Assembly: GCA_947452755.1 (NCBI GenBank)
Contig: CANGDT010000011.1
Coordinates: 1-46,909, forward strand
From: Actinomycetota bacterium
Lineage (GTDB): Bacteria; Actinomycetota; Actinomycetes; S36-B12; UBA5976
Length of the DNA stretch: 46,909 nucleotides
Reading direction: 5' to 3'
Shown: piece after piece, positions 8,015-17,835 of the stretch
Layout: the number at the start of each line of letters is the position of its first letter
Position numbering within the stretch: the stretch's first letter is position 1
Translations under genes and position numbers: made by a program
Notes under the pieces: generated by a model
The model's input: the letters and a program-made list of their open reading frames with translations, nothing else
Database searches by the model: none
Told to the model about the DNA's origin: nothing

Positions 8015-9758
8015 GTCGCGGCTGGAAAAGTATTTCTCGGCGGAATCAGCGTCGTGGATGGCTTTCAGTGTTTTCGCTCCCGTCAGTGTCCTCGGTGTTC
8101 CACTCACAATTGCCAACGACTCGAGTAAGCCAGATGCCTTCCTGCAATGGGTCGGCATTGGCTTTATCGCCACGATTGTGGCGAGTCTGCCGCTACTTAT
8201 GTTTCAAATCTTTATTCGCCGGCACGAATCAAAAATCTCATTGCATGTGCCGGCGTTTATCGCAGTAGTTGCTACCGGTGCACTCCGAGGTTTGGTCATT
8301 GCAGGGCTGTCCGAACCTTCGGGATTGCATGACGAAGTTTTGCCGCTCGTGCGCGTGCTCAATTCCATGCTGACCACAACAATTTGGCTCTCAATTGCAG
8401 GACTTACGATTGCATCGCGCAGACGATATGTGTTTGATTACCAAAATCTGTTTGCCAAGGCAGTGTCTGCACGAGCCGTGCAAATTGCTGATGCAGATTC
8501 CATTGAAGCGTTGTCCGTATTGGAAAAGACCTCACGTGAACTCTTGTCAGTGGGCAGTAAATTGCGTTCAACATTTGAAGCGGTTTCACCGATGAACGCT
8601 CCTGAGGGAAAACTTGATCGGGATGCTCTGCGTGCAATAGCGCGTTATGTGCATGAGGCGGTCGAAAAAGAAATTCGGCCGCTCAGTCATAGATTGTGGT
8701 TCAAAGATCCGTACCTGCCGCCGCGCGTTCGTATTGCCACGCTGATAAGTGACGCGGCAATGAAACTCCCATTTCCGATTCGGCAGGTCAGTTGGCTTGT
8801 TCTCCCCGGGCTCTTTATCGGATTTCCTGTTCGATTGGGACTACGCAATGGCCTAATTCTGGCGGTAGTGAGCAGTGCCGCAGTATATGCGATTCTTGCG
8901 ATTGCGAATCGACTGGCCACCCGTGCTCTCGCGCGAGTTGCCGCACTCGCGGCTCTTTTCATGCTGACTTTTTTGCCAGCCTCGATTGCCGTATCCCTTC
9001 AAGAGTTAGTGCCAACCTTGCACGTGAAGGAACTCTATATATTTCTGTCGATGTTTGGACTTGTCGCGCTCATTGTGATGTTGCAGATGGTCATTATGGC
9101 GCGCAGTGACCGTGAACTCGTGTTGCACGAGCTTTCGCAAATGTCGCAACGGGTGTCGGAGGATGCCTCTGCAGATGCAGCGTCTGGTGAGCGTGCACGC
9201 ATCGCTAGTTTTTTGCACAATACAGTGCAGTCCGAATTGACTTCGGTTGCACTCCAACTTGAGAATGCTGCGGACTCTCACGACCTTGATTCTGCAAGAA
9301 GCACGCTTGTGCGTGCCGAGCAGATTCTTAATCGTTCATTCGTCGATGACTTCAACGCGTTTTATGCAAGCCCACTTGAACGTGTTTCCGCGTTGCCTTT
9401 GGCCTGGCAGGGAATTGCCGAGATAAAGATTGGTGTTGAAGATTTTGCACACCTTCCTCGTGAAGTTCAAGTGGCGGCATCGCAACTTATTGAAGAGGGC
9501 ATTGCCAATGCAGTTCGAAGCGGCGGGGCGACAAGTGTTGACGTTGACATATCTATAAGGGATGCACAGATTCGAATTTGCGTCGCTGACAACGGGACTC
9601 TGCAGGTAGGGTCTGAACCCGGAATGGGCACATCCTGGTTGAATTCGGTGGCTGGATCGCACTGGTCGCGGACTTCAGATAACGGCCTTACAACCCTTGA
9701 GGTTTACATTTCCGTCACACAAATCGCCGAAGACAACACTCCAGAGTTGTTTTCTTAA
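8007..9758 (+). CDS. Membrane sensor histidine kinase, HisKA_3-like
   Basis: I choose the ATG at 8007 (583 residues); a TTG at 7998 would add three residues. The start overlaps the regulator's stop, so translation is coupled. Two hydrophobic modules are visible, about residues 15-135 and 265-370, each with several membrane helices and separated by a soluble segment of about 120 residues. Then comes a dimerisation/phosphoacceptor helix (RARIASFLHNTVQSEL, His near residue 405) and a degenerate HATPase_c domain with N box EEGIANAV, G1 box VADNG and G2 box GMGTSWL. HisKA_3 kinases usually have an acidic residue right after the His; here it is Asn, which may affect autophosphorylation or phosphatase activity. 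The signal sensed is unknown. Confidence 0.88.
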   Translation: MAKSRLEKYFSAESASWMAFSVFAPVSVLGVPLTIANDSSKPDAFLQWVGIGFIATIVASLPLLMFQIFIRRHESKISLHVPAFIAVVATGALRGLVIAGLSEPSGLHDEVLPLVRVLNSMLTTTIWLSIAGLTIASRRRYVFDYQNLFAKAVSARAVQIADADSIEALSVLEKTSRELLSVGSKLRSTFEAVSPMNAPEGKLDRDALRAIARYVHEAVEKEIRPLSHRLWFKDPYLPPRVRIATLISDAAMKLPFPIRQVSWLVLPGLFIGFPVRLGLRNGLILAVVSSAAVYAILAIANRLATRALARVAALAALFMLTFLPASIAVSLQELVPTLHVKELYIFLSMFGLVALIVMLQMVIMARSDRELVLHELSQMSQRVSEDASADAASGERARIASFLHNTVQSELTSVALQLENAADSHDLDSARSTLVRAEQILNRSFVDDFNAFYASPLERVSALPLAWQGIAEIKIGVEDFAHLPREVQVAASQLIEEGIANAVRSGGATSVDVDISIRDAQIRICVADNGTLQVGSEPGMGTSWLNSVAGSHWSRTSDNGLTTLEVYISVTQIAEDNTPELFS

Positions 9759-9870
9759 TGGCTATCCATTAACCATCTGCGTTGCTATGACGCATTGAAG
9801 TTACAGTTAAAGGGAATCCAAGGCTTTTTTGCGCGCCTATACACCGTTTGCAAGACCATATTCTCTTTTG

Positions 9871-9875
9871 AGGGG
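9871..9875 (+). promoter_or_regulatory. Ribosome-binding site deciding the start of the giant OmpA/IPT protein
   Basis: An AGGGG stretch lies 4 nt before the ATG at 9880, directly ahead of a clean signal peptide. This supports 9880 over the longer in-frame extension from 9829. Confidence 0.6.
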
Positions 9876-9879
9876 CACC

Positions 9880-12800
9880 ATGAAGATCAAAGTTGCACTA
9901 ATGTCCGCTGCGTCAGTACTACTCACTGCGCTTATCGGAGCCGTTGCACCAGCCACACCAGCACTCGCTGCCGGTGCTGATGCTGTTATCAACGGATTGG
10001 TTGTGACAAACCAGACTCAAGAGCTGTACCCAGTATCGCTCTGGCCAGAGTTTTCATCATCAAACCCCAATTACACAACCATTACCGGCACTAGAGATCT
10101 GCATTTCGAAGCAGACCTCTCCAGCGGCGAAACCCTTGATATTTCAGTTGACGGTGCAACTGCTACTCAAGGTGCTTCACAGGATGTGACAGTTCCACAG
10201 GGCATTTCAGATGTCACCCTAACGGTGCACAATGGTGCTGCATCAAAGGCTTACAACGTACACATTGCTAGCAAGTCAGCGCCAGATCCTGAATTAGTGT
10301 CTATCGCCCCGAACACCGGCACGGTCAACGGCGGCGATGAAATTCAAATGCGCTTCAAGAATTTTCCAACACAAGGTGCAAACTACAACAATGCAAGGGC
10401 CTCTAACTGTTCATTTGACAACTATTTCGTGTCCTCGGATGGAAATACCTATACGTGGGCTGGCCAAACTCGTGTCACATTCGACGAGGCAAAGAACGAA
10501 ACGGTGGCAACAATCGTTGTTCCGGCTGCAGAGCACGGAAAAGTAGCTGTAGTTAATGACGAAGCTAGTTTCCGTTGCGATTTATACATGGATTCCGGTA
10601 ACCGTTACCAATCAACGCGTTACAACATCAAGGTTTTAAAGAAAGCTGCGTATACCTACACAACAATGACCGGTACGGCGACCGTCAAAGCCCCTGCCGA
10701 AGTGACCTTTGGCTCCGGTCTTCAGATTGCAGGAAATGGTATTAACTTCCATGCGTTGATGGACGAAGAAACCAGTCGTAGCTTGGCGGCATACATTGTT
10801 GATCCTGCAAATCCTTATTCACAGACAGTTGATGCTGCAACAGGAGACTGGACAACTCGAGGAAGTTACGTGTCGGTGAGTAGCTGGACATACACCTCGA
10901 ACGATTCTGCAAACATGTACATCCGGACATCTCCGGACTATGGATGTTATGACCAAAACGGTTCATGGATTAATTGCAACGATTTCCTCAATGTGCCTGG
11001 GCCGCGCGACTTTGTTGTCGTTCAATGTATTGCGCAGGGTTACGACGTACATGTTGATGGCAGTTACCCATGTGACTTTGCGCACCCAGTTATCAAGAGC
11101 ACCATTAACTGGGTTTCACCCGCGCCGCGAAACGTATCGTTCACTCCTAATGCATCCGGTCTTGAAGGTCGTGGTTCTTGGGTAAATAATCACATCGTTA
11201 AGGGCATTACCGTCAAGGGTCAAGGTATGTACTATGACGGTGACTATGGCGTAAAGTTCCCGAACAACAACTGGGGTGGCATTGAAGTCAAGTCTCTCGC
11301 CCAGTATGTTCGCAATGGCAATGGCTGGAACGAAGCTGACAACGCCGACTGGGGTAGCGAAGACAACTACATCCAGTCTCGTGTTGGTTCATATGAAAAC
11401 TACACGACTGGCTTTGATACGTTCTCTGTCATCGCACCTAGTGCAGACTCTTCCGTTAGCGGTCCACTGTGGATCTATGGTCAAGGCTCAGACAATGGTT
11501 CGTACACTAAATCTAAGTTCACTTACGCTGGTCGCCCTGTCGTAAGTTCGGTTTCACCAGCTGCTGTATCCGCCGCTGGTGGATCTGTACTGACTCTTAC
11601 CGGCTCAAACTTTGGTAAGAGTGGTTTGCCGAGCGTGACAGTAAATGGTCTGAAGGCATCTTGTGTCACTCGAATTAGCGATACCAAGGTCACCGCTGTT
11701 GTTCCGGCATCGAGTCCGGCAACAGCAGTCACAGGTGCAGAAGTGTCGATCCTTCCTGCATCGGGTGCAGGTGCACCTGAAGCACCAGGAAGCATTGACC
11801 TCACTTCACCAGGTGCGGCGCCAGTCGTTTCCGCACCAAGTGCTGCCAAGCCTGCTGCAGCGTCAACTGTTGGCGGAACACTTGTCACAGTGACTGGCTC
11901 AGGTTTCGGCCCAGCTGGAACCGTTGGCGTCACAGTTGGCGGCGAATGTGCCAAGGTCACAGCGTCAACCGCAACATCGGTAACGTTCGAGGCACCTGCA
12001 GCAAGTGCTGCGGGCCTTAAGCCGATTGTCGTTTCTTCAATCACGGGCTCTAAGACAATTGCAAACGCAATCAAGTACTCGGCGCCTGACGGTGTAACCA
12101 CGGTTGCTCCAGCGATTGTGAGTTCCGCACTCAAGTCACAGCTCCTGACCGTTACTGGTTTAGGTTTTGGCAAGAGCGGAACTATCAAGGTCGGTTCACA
12201 GAAAGCCGTTGCCTACACATCAAAAGGCACATCCATTTCCAAGGTTGCATTCACACCAGGCAATGCCGGCACAATCACGGTTGTTGTTACTCCAAAGGGT
12301 GCTAAGACACCATTGACGTCGACATTCACTGTGGTAGCGCCAGCTATCAGCTATGTCGGTCCTGAATATGGTCTTGGTGCGCGCAATCCAGAATTTGTCA
12401 CGTCAACTACGAATAGTGGCGTCGGAAGCCTTGCTTTCCCAATTCAAACAGGAACGGTAGTTCGTATTGACGGAGCTAACTTCGGTGCGACTGGCGGCAA
12501 GCTCAAGGTGGGAACTGCAATTGTTCCGACAACCCTGTGGAGTAACTCGAAGATTACTTTTACTGCACCGGGCACTCTGCCAAGCGGGTTGAGCAACATC
12601 TCAATCGTCCCAGCTGGCGGTAAAGAGACTGCCGTACGCACTCTGGCAGTAACTTTCACACCTAACGTGAATGCGCCGTTGATTACCAACGTGCACCTAG
12701 CATCAGATGCATCCGTCACAACCTTTGATCAGTTGGACAGCAGCGCAAGCGACCTGTACACAATTGAAGGGCTCAACCTCAAGGTTGGCGCAATCGCACC

Positions 12801-15800
12801 AACAGTTGAGTGGTTAAACGCTGACATTTACACCATGGTGAACGTTCCAGTTGTCACGCACACTGCCACCTCGGTGACTGTGCGCCTTCCACGGGACGTT
12901 ATTGAAAATGCACTTTATGGTCGTTGGGAATACGGAAACTACACGCGCTATCTTTCGCTTACCATCAGTAACTCAAATGGTGCATCGACAATGCAGTACT
13001 CGATTAACTACACGACCTATCCGAATACTCCATCTGTGAGTGTTAACCAAACTGGCAATGTATGTCTCAAGGACAATGCTGCGGTGATGGCTGGCGGAAC
13101 TCAATACTCGCGTGCACAAGTAACGGTCTATGACCAAGGCGCATTTGGCAACCAAGGCGTTCAGGTCGCAATCACTGACACCGATGGAGAAATGGCTCTT
13201 GATGCATCTGCAGTAACCAATACGGATTCAGACAACCTTGTTGTTGACTTTGCGAATCTTACGGGCGCAGATATTTCGCGCCCATGGGGATCAAAGAGCA
13301 TTCGAGTGACAAATGTCCAAGATGGCAGGGTTCATTCGTACAGCTTGAATTGTAAGGTGACGCCGGCGCTTACAACGCGCGTAGACAACGGTGCATCGGC
13401 AACATTTGATGCGGGCACTGCACTGCTTGCAAAGATGTCGACAAAGTCAGAAAGTTCCGCGCCGTATTTGGCAACTTCGGTGCTGACTGACAATTCAGTA
13501 ACTGTGCCTGTTGATGTCAACAGCTACCAATACACATTGGTCAGCGATTACAACGCAAATCATCGCTCCGCCGGTGACTTCCCGAATGCTCGAAATGGCC
13601 TTCCGGTTGCTGCTGGGGACTATTACATCCGCATGAATCTGAGTGCGAATGGCGTCTCCTACGACAGAACGCATTACAGCATTCAGCAAGAGCAGGGAAC
13701 TGCAAACTTTGCTCACGTCACGCTTACGGGTAAGGACCTCACTCTTACTCCCAAGCTAAAGAACAGCAGTGCGTCGACATTGGTGTACAGCGGTGCGTTG
13801 ACTGCTGACAAATTTGATGTGACCAATCTTGGTGGGGAAGCATTGACATCAGTGAACTTCCAATACAAGCATCACTCATGTACCAATGACTGGACCAGCG
13901 GTTTGCCAACCGGCGTTGCTGTCGCTCCAGGATGCACTTCAGGTACGCCTGGGGATGCGGACTCATGGGACATTCGTGTTGCTAACTTCACGATGGGCAC
14001 CGATCCGGCAACTGGCTTGGACAAGAACATTGCATACTTCTGGCCAACATCCAGTACGGGTTCTGCGTCTAATCCAATTTTCAACCTGACTATCACACCA
14101 AAGCCTGTCAGCTTAGGTGCGGTTGAGGCATCAAAGGGTTGGGATGGAACAACAGACGTCAACATCGCAAGTGTTGAGGTTGTTGGAGCTGTCGATGGCG
14201 ATTCACTGTCAATCAGTTCCAGTTCAATGAATGGCGCAGCATTTGCTTCTTCGAATGCCGGTGCGGGTATTGCAATCACCCACAGCACATTCACATTGAA
14301 CTCATCGAATTACTCGTTGACTAATGGTGACAAGGTGATCACGGGAACAATTCGCAAGGCGAATGCCACGATTGGCGTGACTACTCGTTCGGCAAAGTTC
14401 TGTGGTACATCGTTCCCATGTTCAATCGATGCGACTGTTGTTGTGCTGGACAGTGCAACAGGTTCGAATCCTGGTGTGGGTAACGCACTGCCGACGCCGA
14501 CATTCACCACAAGTGGAACTGCACGTTGCGCCGCCACGTATGCAAATGGCACTGTGACAATCACAGCGCAGGCTGCTGGTGATTGTGTGTTAACTGCTCG
14601 TCAGGCCGGTTCGGTGAACTACAACACTGCGGTCTCGGCGAACGATTCATCGCTCAATGATGAAATCCAGACGATTCGCTTCATTGGCGCACCGAAGAAG
14701 ATTTCGGTTGTCGCTGACGACTCCGTGACTGACTACCAGTCGATCATTGATAACGGTGGAGTAGATGCAAGTGTTCAGATTCAAGGCCTTCTTGCAGGAG
14801 ATACCTTCGACGAGAGTGCAACCGTATTCGATCTAGTCAAGGGATCTGTACACAAGTCCCTTAGCGAAATGGTGACACTGTGTGCGACACCTGCAAACTG
14901 CATTGGTACCTGGACAGTTGTTCCGAGCGGAGCAACGTTGAGCAACCTTACAGCAGCTGATTCGGCCGCATACTCAAGTGTTGCTTTTGTGAACGGCAAG
15001 TTGATTATCACTGATCTTCCTCCGGTTATTTCCGCAATCACTGGTGGTTCAGGTCCCGAAGCTGGTGGCAACACTGTCACCATCACAGGAACCGGATTCA
15101 CATCTGTGACGAGCATCTCCGTCGGCGGTGTAACGCTGCGCAAGCCGAAGTTTGCATTGGTTGACGGTGCTCTCGTGTTCACTGCTCCGGCAGGTCACGG
15201 AGTTGTTGATCTCGTGCTTTCTGCTGGTGATGCAAGTGCTAGTGACGTGTACACGTATGTGGCACCAAACGAGCCAAAGGCAGATGTCAAGAAGCTCTCA
15301 CCACAAAATGGTGTTAAAGCTGGTGGCTTTGTTGTCACGGCAACAGGAACGCACCTTGATCAGGTCACCTCAATCAAGATCGGTACAACCACACTGGGAT
15401 CGTCAGATTTCCATGTGGACGAGACAGGCACCCAGATTACATTCGTGATGCCTGCCGGCGAAGGTAGTGCAAAGGTCAGCTTTGTAGCGAACTTCAACAC
15501 CGACAAGATTGATTATCTGTACAAGTCTGACAAGGCTCCTGCACTTGACCTCAATCTCAAGCTTGATGTTGGCGCGAAACTGAAGGGTGCTGCTGCGGTT
15601 CTCGTTGGCGGTGGCTTGAAGGCCAACTCGAAGTACACATTGGTCATGCACTCAAAGGCTGTAGTCATCTACACGGGTACGAGTAATGGTGCAGGTAACT
15701 TCACCCAAAACGTGACGATGCCAGGCAAGTCATGTGTTGATGGTGGCAAGCATGAGTTGACTTTGACGGGTATTGCACCGAATGGTCAGACTGTTGTGTC

Positions 15801-16209
15801 AACTCAGTACATCGCGTTGACCGATACCTGCAAGGTATTAGCCCTCTCGGATAAGCCGCTGAAAACAATCTCAACGACTGACATCGGCGGGTTCCTCTTC
15901 GATTACGCATCTTCGTACCTTGACGATGTAGCGAAGGCATCACTGAAGGATCTGTTGCCATTGATCGTTGGCGCAAAGTCGCTGACCATCACTGGTTACA
16001 CCCAGACAGACCTCACATCTGATGCTGCCAAGCTCGCTAATAAGCAGCTCGCTAAGGAACGCGCTCAGGCTGTGTCGGACTACCTCAAGTCACTTGGCGT
16101 CACCGTTTCGGTGAAGCTTGTGGCAGCAGGTGCAACTGATCCAGTGAGTACTACAAAGCAGAAGTTGAACCGTCGTGTAAACATCGACATTAACTTCCTG
16201 AAGATGTAG
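9880..16209 (+). CDS. Giant secreted IPT/TIG-repeat protein with C-terminal OmpA-like domain
   Basis: The 2109-residue protein starts with a signal peptide (MKIKVALMSAASVLLTALIG, cleavage near APATPALAA). In order I see: a cadherin-like beta-sandwich domain (about 31-135); an IPT/TIG-like domain with GTVNGGDEI (about 136-250); a large region rich in Tyr, Trp and Cys (250-550); several IPT/TIG domains (about 550-1050; motifs VTVTGSGFGPAG, LTVTGLGFGKSG, VRIDGANFGATG); further beta-rich domains; a YDG-like module (about 1407-1500); an Ig-like module with CVLTARQAGS; two more IPT domains (about 1715-1883); and an OmpA-like domain (about 1995-2109; LAKERAQAVSDYLKSLGV). This fits an extended surface protein tethered to peptidoglycan. 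Adhesion is inferred, not shown. It follows a two-component system and ends at a strong terminator. Confidence 0.9.
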   Translation: MKIKVALMSAASVLLTALIGAVAPATPALAAGADAVINGLVVTNQTQELYPVSLWPEFSSSNPNYTTITGTRDLHFEADLSSGETLDISVDGATATQGASQDVTVPQGISDVTLTVHNGAASKAYNVHIASKSAPDPELVSIAPNTGTVNGGDEIQMRFKNFPTQGANYNNARASNCSFDNYFVSSDGNTYTWAGQTRVTFDEAKNETVATIVVPAAEHGKVAVVNDEASFRCDLYMDSGNRYQSTRYNIKVLKKAAYTYTTMTGTATVKAPAEVTFGSGLQIAGNGINFHALMDEETSRSLAAYIVDPANPYSQTVDAATGDWTTRGSYVSVSSWTYTSNDSANMYIRTSPDYGCYDQNGSWINCNDFLNVPGPRDFVVVQCIAQGYDVHVDGSYPCDFAHPVIKSTINWVSPAPRNVSFTPNASGLEGRGSWVNNHIVKGITVKGQGMYYDGDYGVKFPNNNWGGIEVKSLAQYVRNGNGWNEADNADWGSEDNYIQSRVGSYENYTTGFDTFSVIAPSADSSVSGPLWIYGQGSDNGSYTKSKFTYAGRPVVSSVSPAAVSAAGGSVLTLTGSNFGKSGLPSVTVNGLKASCVTRISDTKVTAVVPASSPATAVTGAEVSILPASGAGAPEAPGSIDLTSPGAAPVVSAPSAAKPAAASTVGGTLVTVTGSGFGPAGTVGVTVGGECAKVTASTATSVTFEAPAASAAGLKPIVVSSITGSKTIANAIKYSAPDGVTTVAPAIVSSALKSQLLTVTGLGFGKSGTIKVGSQKAVAYTSKGTSISKVAFTPGNAGTITVVVTPKGAKTPLTSTFTVVAPAISYVGPEYGLGARNPEFVTSTTNSGVGSLAFPIQTGTVVRIDGANFGATGGKLKVGTAIVPTTLWSNSKITFTAPGTLPSGLSNISIVPAGGKETAVRTLAVTFTPNVNAPLITNVHLASDASVTTFDQLDSSASDLYTIEGLNLKVGAIAPTVEWLNADIYTMVNVPVVTHTATSVTVRLPRDVIENALYGRWEYGNYTRYLSLTISNSNGASTMQYSINYTTYPNTPSVSVNQTGNVCLKDNAAVMAGGTQYSRAQVTVYDQGAFGNQGVQVAITDTDGEMALDASAVTNTDSDNLVVDFANLTGADISRPWGSKSIRVTNVQDGRVHSYSLNCKVTPALTTRVDNGASATFDAGTALLAKMSTKSESSAPYLATSVLTDNSVTVPVDVNSYQYTLVSDYNANHRSAGDFPNARNGLPVAAGDYYIRMNLSANGVSYDRTHYSIQQEQGTANFAHVTLTGKDLTLTPKLKNSSASTLVYSGALTADKFDVTNLGGEALTSVNFQYKHHSCTNDWTSGLPTGVAVAPGCTSGTPGDADSWDIRVANFTMGTDPATGLDKNIAYFWPTSSTGSASNPIFNLTITPKPVSLGAVEASKGWDGTTDVNIASVEVVGAVDGDSLSISSSSMNGAAFASSNAGAGIAITHSTFTLNSSNYSLTNGDKVITGTIRKANATIGVTTRSAKFCGTSFPCSIDATVVVLDSATGSNPGVGNALPTPTFTTSGTARCAATYANGTVTITAQAAGDCVLTARQAGSVNYNTAVSANDSSLNDEIQTIRFIGAPKKISVVADDSVTDYQSIIDNGGVDASVQIQGLLAGDTFDESATVFDLVKGSVHKSLSEMVTLCATPANCIGTWTVVPSGATLSNLTAADSAAYSSVAFVNGKLIITDLPPVISAITGGSGPEAGGNTVTITGTGFTSVTSISVGGVTLRKPKFALVDGALVFTAPAGHGVVDLVLSAGDASASDVYTYVAPNEPKADVKKLSPQNGVKAGGFVVTATGTHLDQVTSIKIGTTTLGSSDFHVDETGTQITFVMPAGEGSAKVSFVANFNTDKIDYLYKSDKAPALDLNLKLDVGAKLKGAAAVLVGGGLKANSKYTLVMHSKAVVIYTGTSNGAGNFTQNVTMPGKSCVDGGKHELTLTGIAPNGQTVVSTQYIALTDTCKVLALSDKPLKTISTTDIGGFLFDYASSYLDDVAKASLKDLLPLIVGAKSLTITGYTQTDLTSDAAKLANKQLAKERAQAVSDYLKSLGVTVSVKLVAAGATDPVSTTKQKLNRRVNIDINFLKM

Positions 16210-16221
16210 TTAATTTCCTCA

Positions 16222-16264
16222 AAAGGAGGGGCGCTAGGACCACATGTCCTAGCGCCCCTCCTTT
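16222..16264. terminator. Bidirectional rho-independent terminator
   Basis: A perfect 19-bp stem (16222-16240 with 16246-16264) closes a 5-nt loop. The arms begin AAAGGAGGGGCGC and end GCGCCCCTCCTTT, so each strand ends with a short T run. It sits between the convergent giant OmpA/IPT gene and the TPR gene and should serve both. Confidence 0.9.
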
Positions 16265-16273
16265 GTTTGACCT

Positions 16274-17761
16274 TTATTGCGCTTCGCGGAACTCGTGATC
16301 AGCGGCGACAAGTTTGAGCATGCGATGGGGTTCAACGATAAATTCTGTAGCCATGCGTGCAGCGTCCTCAGGGCGATTTCCTAGCGTGTAGTGGGCAAGT
16401 GCGAGCACGGCGGAGCGGTCGGCGGCTGTGGGGTCTTTATGAAGCAGGACACGCGAACGAACCTCGTGGCACTCGGCCGTAATTTCGTGCCATTGGTTCG
16501 CTGACGTTTGCTCCAGGGTTAGCTCAGCGCGAATCAAGGCATCAGCGGTCTGCCCGTTTGCCAAGAGGGCCTGGGCGTAAAGTGCCATGTGCTTGGCAAC
16601 GGCAATCCCATTGATAGGTTCAGTGGATTTATGCCAGCCGATTGACTCAAGCACCACAATTGCCTCACGATTCTTGCCTTGCTTGATTAAGGTCTTGGCA
16701 AACGATTGGTGCATGGGGGCAAATGTGCGTGATCCAAGGCGGGCCTCTTCGGCGTTATCGATGGCTTCCTTGAAGTATGCGCACGCTTGGCCAAAGCTTT
16801 CGCGCTCTGATGCCACTCGACCAAGCCAGTGTTTGCATACTGAAATGCCACCATTGGCCGCTGTTGATTCCATAACTACGAGGGCGTTCTTGAAACTTTC
16901 TTCAGCAGCATCCAAATCGTCTTCGGTTTGCATTTTTCCAAACTCGACCATGCACTTAGCCTGAAGGGATGCGTTGCCGTTGCCTTTTGCAATCGTGTAT
17001 GCCTCGTTGATGGTCTTATTGGCTTCGTCGAGTTTGCCGCAGATACGCAAAACGTACCCGAGGCGGTAGGTGGCCACCGGCATGCAATGCGGGCATGGGC
17101 ATGTTTTGGCCAACCGTAAAGCTGACTCTGCGTGCTCAAGGGCTTTGCCTAAGTCATGTACGCGCAAGTAGGCATCGACGAGGTCATCATGAACCTCATA
17201 AATGAAGTGGAGTTCAGAGTTACCCAGTGCGTGATTCAGTGACCGCTTGAGTGCTTCGAGCGAATCAATTTCGCGGTTATCTACTCGTGCCAATGAATTG
17301 CCCAAATCTCGGGCAGCCCCAGCAACAGACTCTTCCATGTCCATGCATTGTGAATAGAACATTTCCGACTGAGCAAAGTAACCAGCCGCACCAGCGTGAT
17401 CTTTCTTGTGCCGCGCTGCGTAACCGGCATACGCGTACACGCTGCCAAGTCCTTCGTCGAGACTTATGCCATGGAAAAGGGTGGCAGCCTTCATGAAAGT
17501 TTCAATAGCAGTGTCATGTTCGTGCATCGCGTCTTGTGCTTGCCCAATAAGTTCAAAGGCATAACCTTCTTCGCGCGTGCTATCGATTGAGTGCATGACT
17601 TCGGCGGACTGCTCGGCAAAGATAATGACCTGTGACCATTCATCGTCACTGCGATGGCGAAGTGCCAGGGTGTACAAAATGTGTCCGCGCTCGAAACCTT
17701 CTGCTCCTTCGAGGGCATCCCAGAGTTCGTCTTTGGACATTTCGTGGTGTGCGTTACTCAT
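16274..17761 (-). CDS. Tetratricopeptide-repeat (TPR) protein
   Basis: The 495-residue soluble protein is almost entirely helical hairpins of TPR type, for example the units around EEGYAFELIGQAQDAMHEHD, EHAESALRLAK, VATYRLGYVLRICGKLDEAN and GRVASERESFGQACAYFKEA. There is no signal peptide, no membrane helix and no recognisable DNA-binding or catalytic domain. TPR stacks serve as protein-binding scaffolds. A CPCPHC cluster near residues 225-230 could bind metal or form a disulfide, which is unusual in a TPR protein. The start is supported by an AGGAGG sequence just upstream on the minus strand. The partner is unknown; the next gene upstream on this strand encodes a TlpA-like lipoprotein. Confidence 0.8.
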   Translation of the reverse strand: MSNAHHEMSKDELWDALEGAEGFERGHILYTLALRHRSDDEWSQVIIFAEQSAEVMHSIDSTREEGYAFELIGQAQDAMHEHDTAIETFMKAATLFHGISLDEGLGSVYAYAGYAARHKKDHAGAAGYFAQSEMFYSQCMDMEESVAGAARDLGNSLARVDNREIDSLEALKRSLNHALGNSELHFIYEVHDDLVDAYLRVHDLGKALEHAESALRLAKTCPCPHCMPVATYRLGYVLRICGKLDEANKTINEAYTIAKGNGNASLQAKCMVEFGKMQTEDDLDAAEESFKNALVVMESTAANGGISVCKHWLGRVASERESFGQACAYFKEAIDNAEEARLGSRTFAPMHQSFAKTLIKQGKNREAIVVLESIGWHKSTEPINGIAVAKHMALYAQALLANGQTADALIRAELTLEQTSANQWHEITAECHEVRSRVLLHKDPTAADRSAVLALAHYTLGNRPEDAARMATEFIVEPHRMLKLVAADHEFREAQ

Positions 17762-17835
17762 AAAGAGCCTCCTGGGATGTTCGCCGGGACAAATGGCGGA
17801 ATGCCAATCTATGCCCGCAGTGTGACATTTCAGGG

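Noticed and set aside
9829-9879. 17-codon N-terminal extension of the giant IPT protein
   Set aside because: It would place sequence in front of a clean signal peptide, and a ribosome-binding site lies just before the ATG at 9880.
11523-12188. 221-codon minus-strand ORF inside the giant IPT gene
   Set aside because: Antisense shadow of Thr/Val/Gly-rich coding sequence; no start signals or family similarity, and the plus frame is clearly real.
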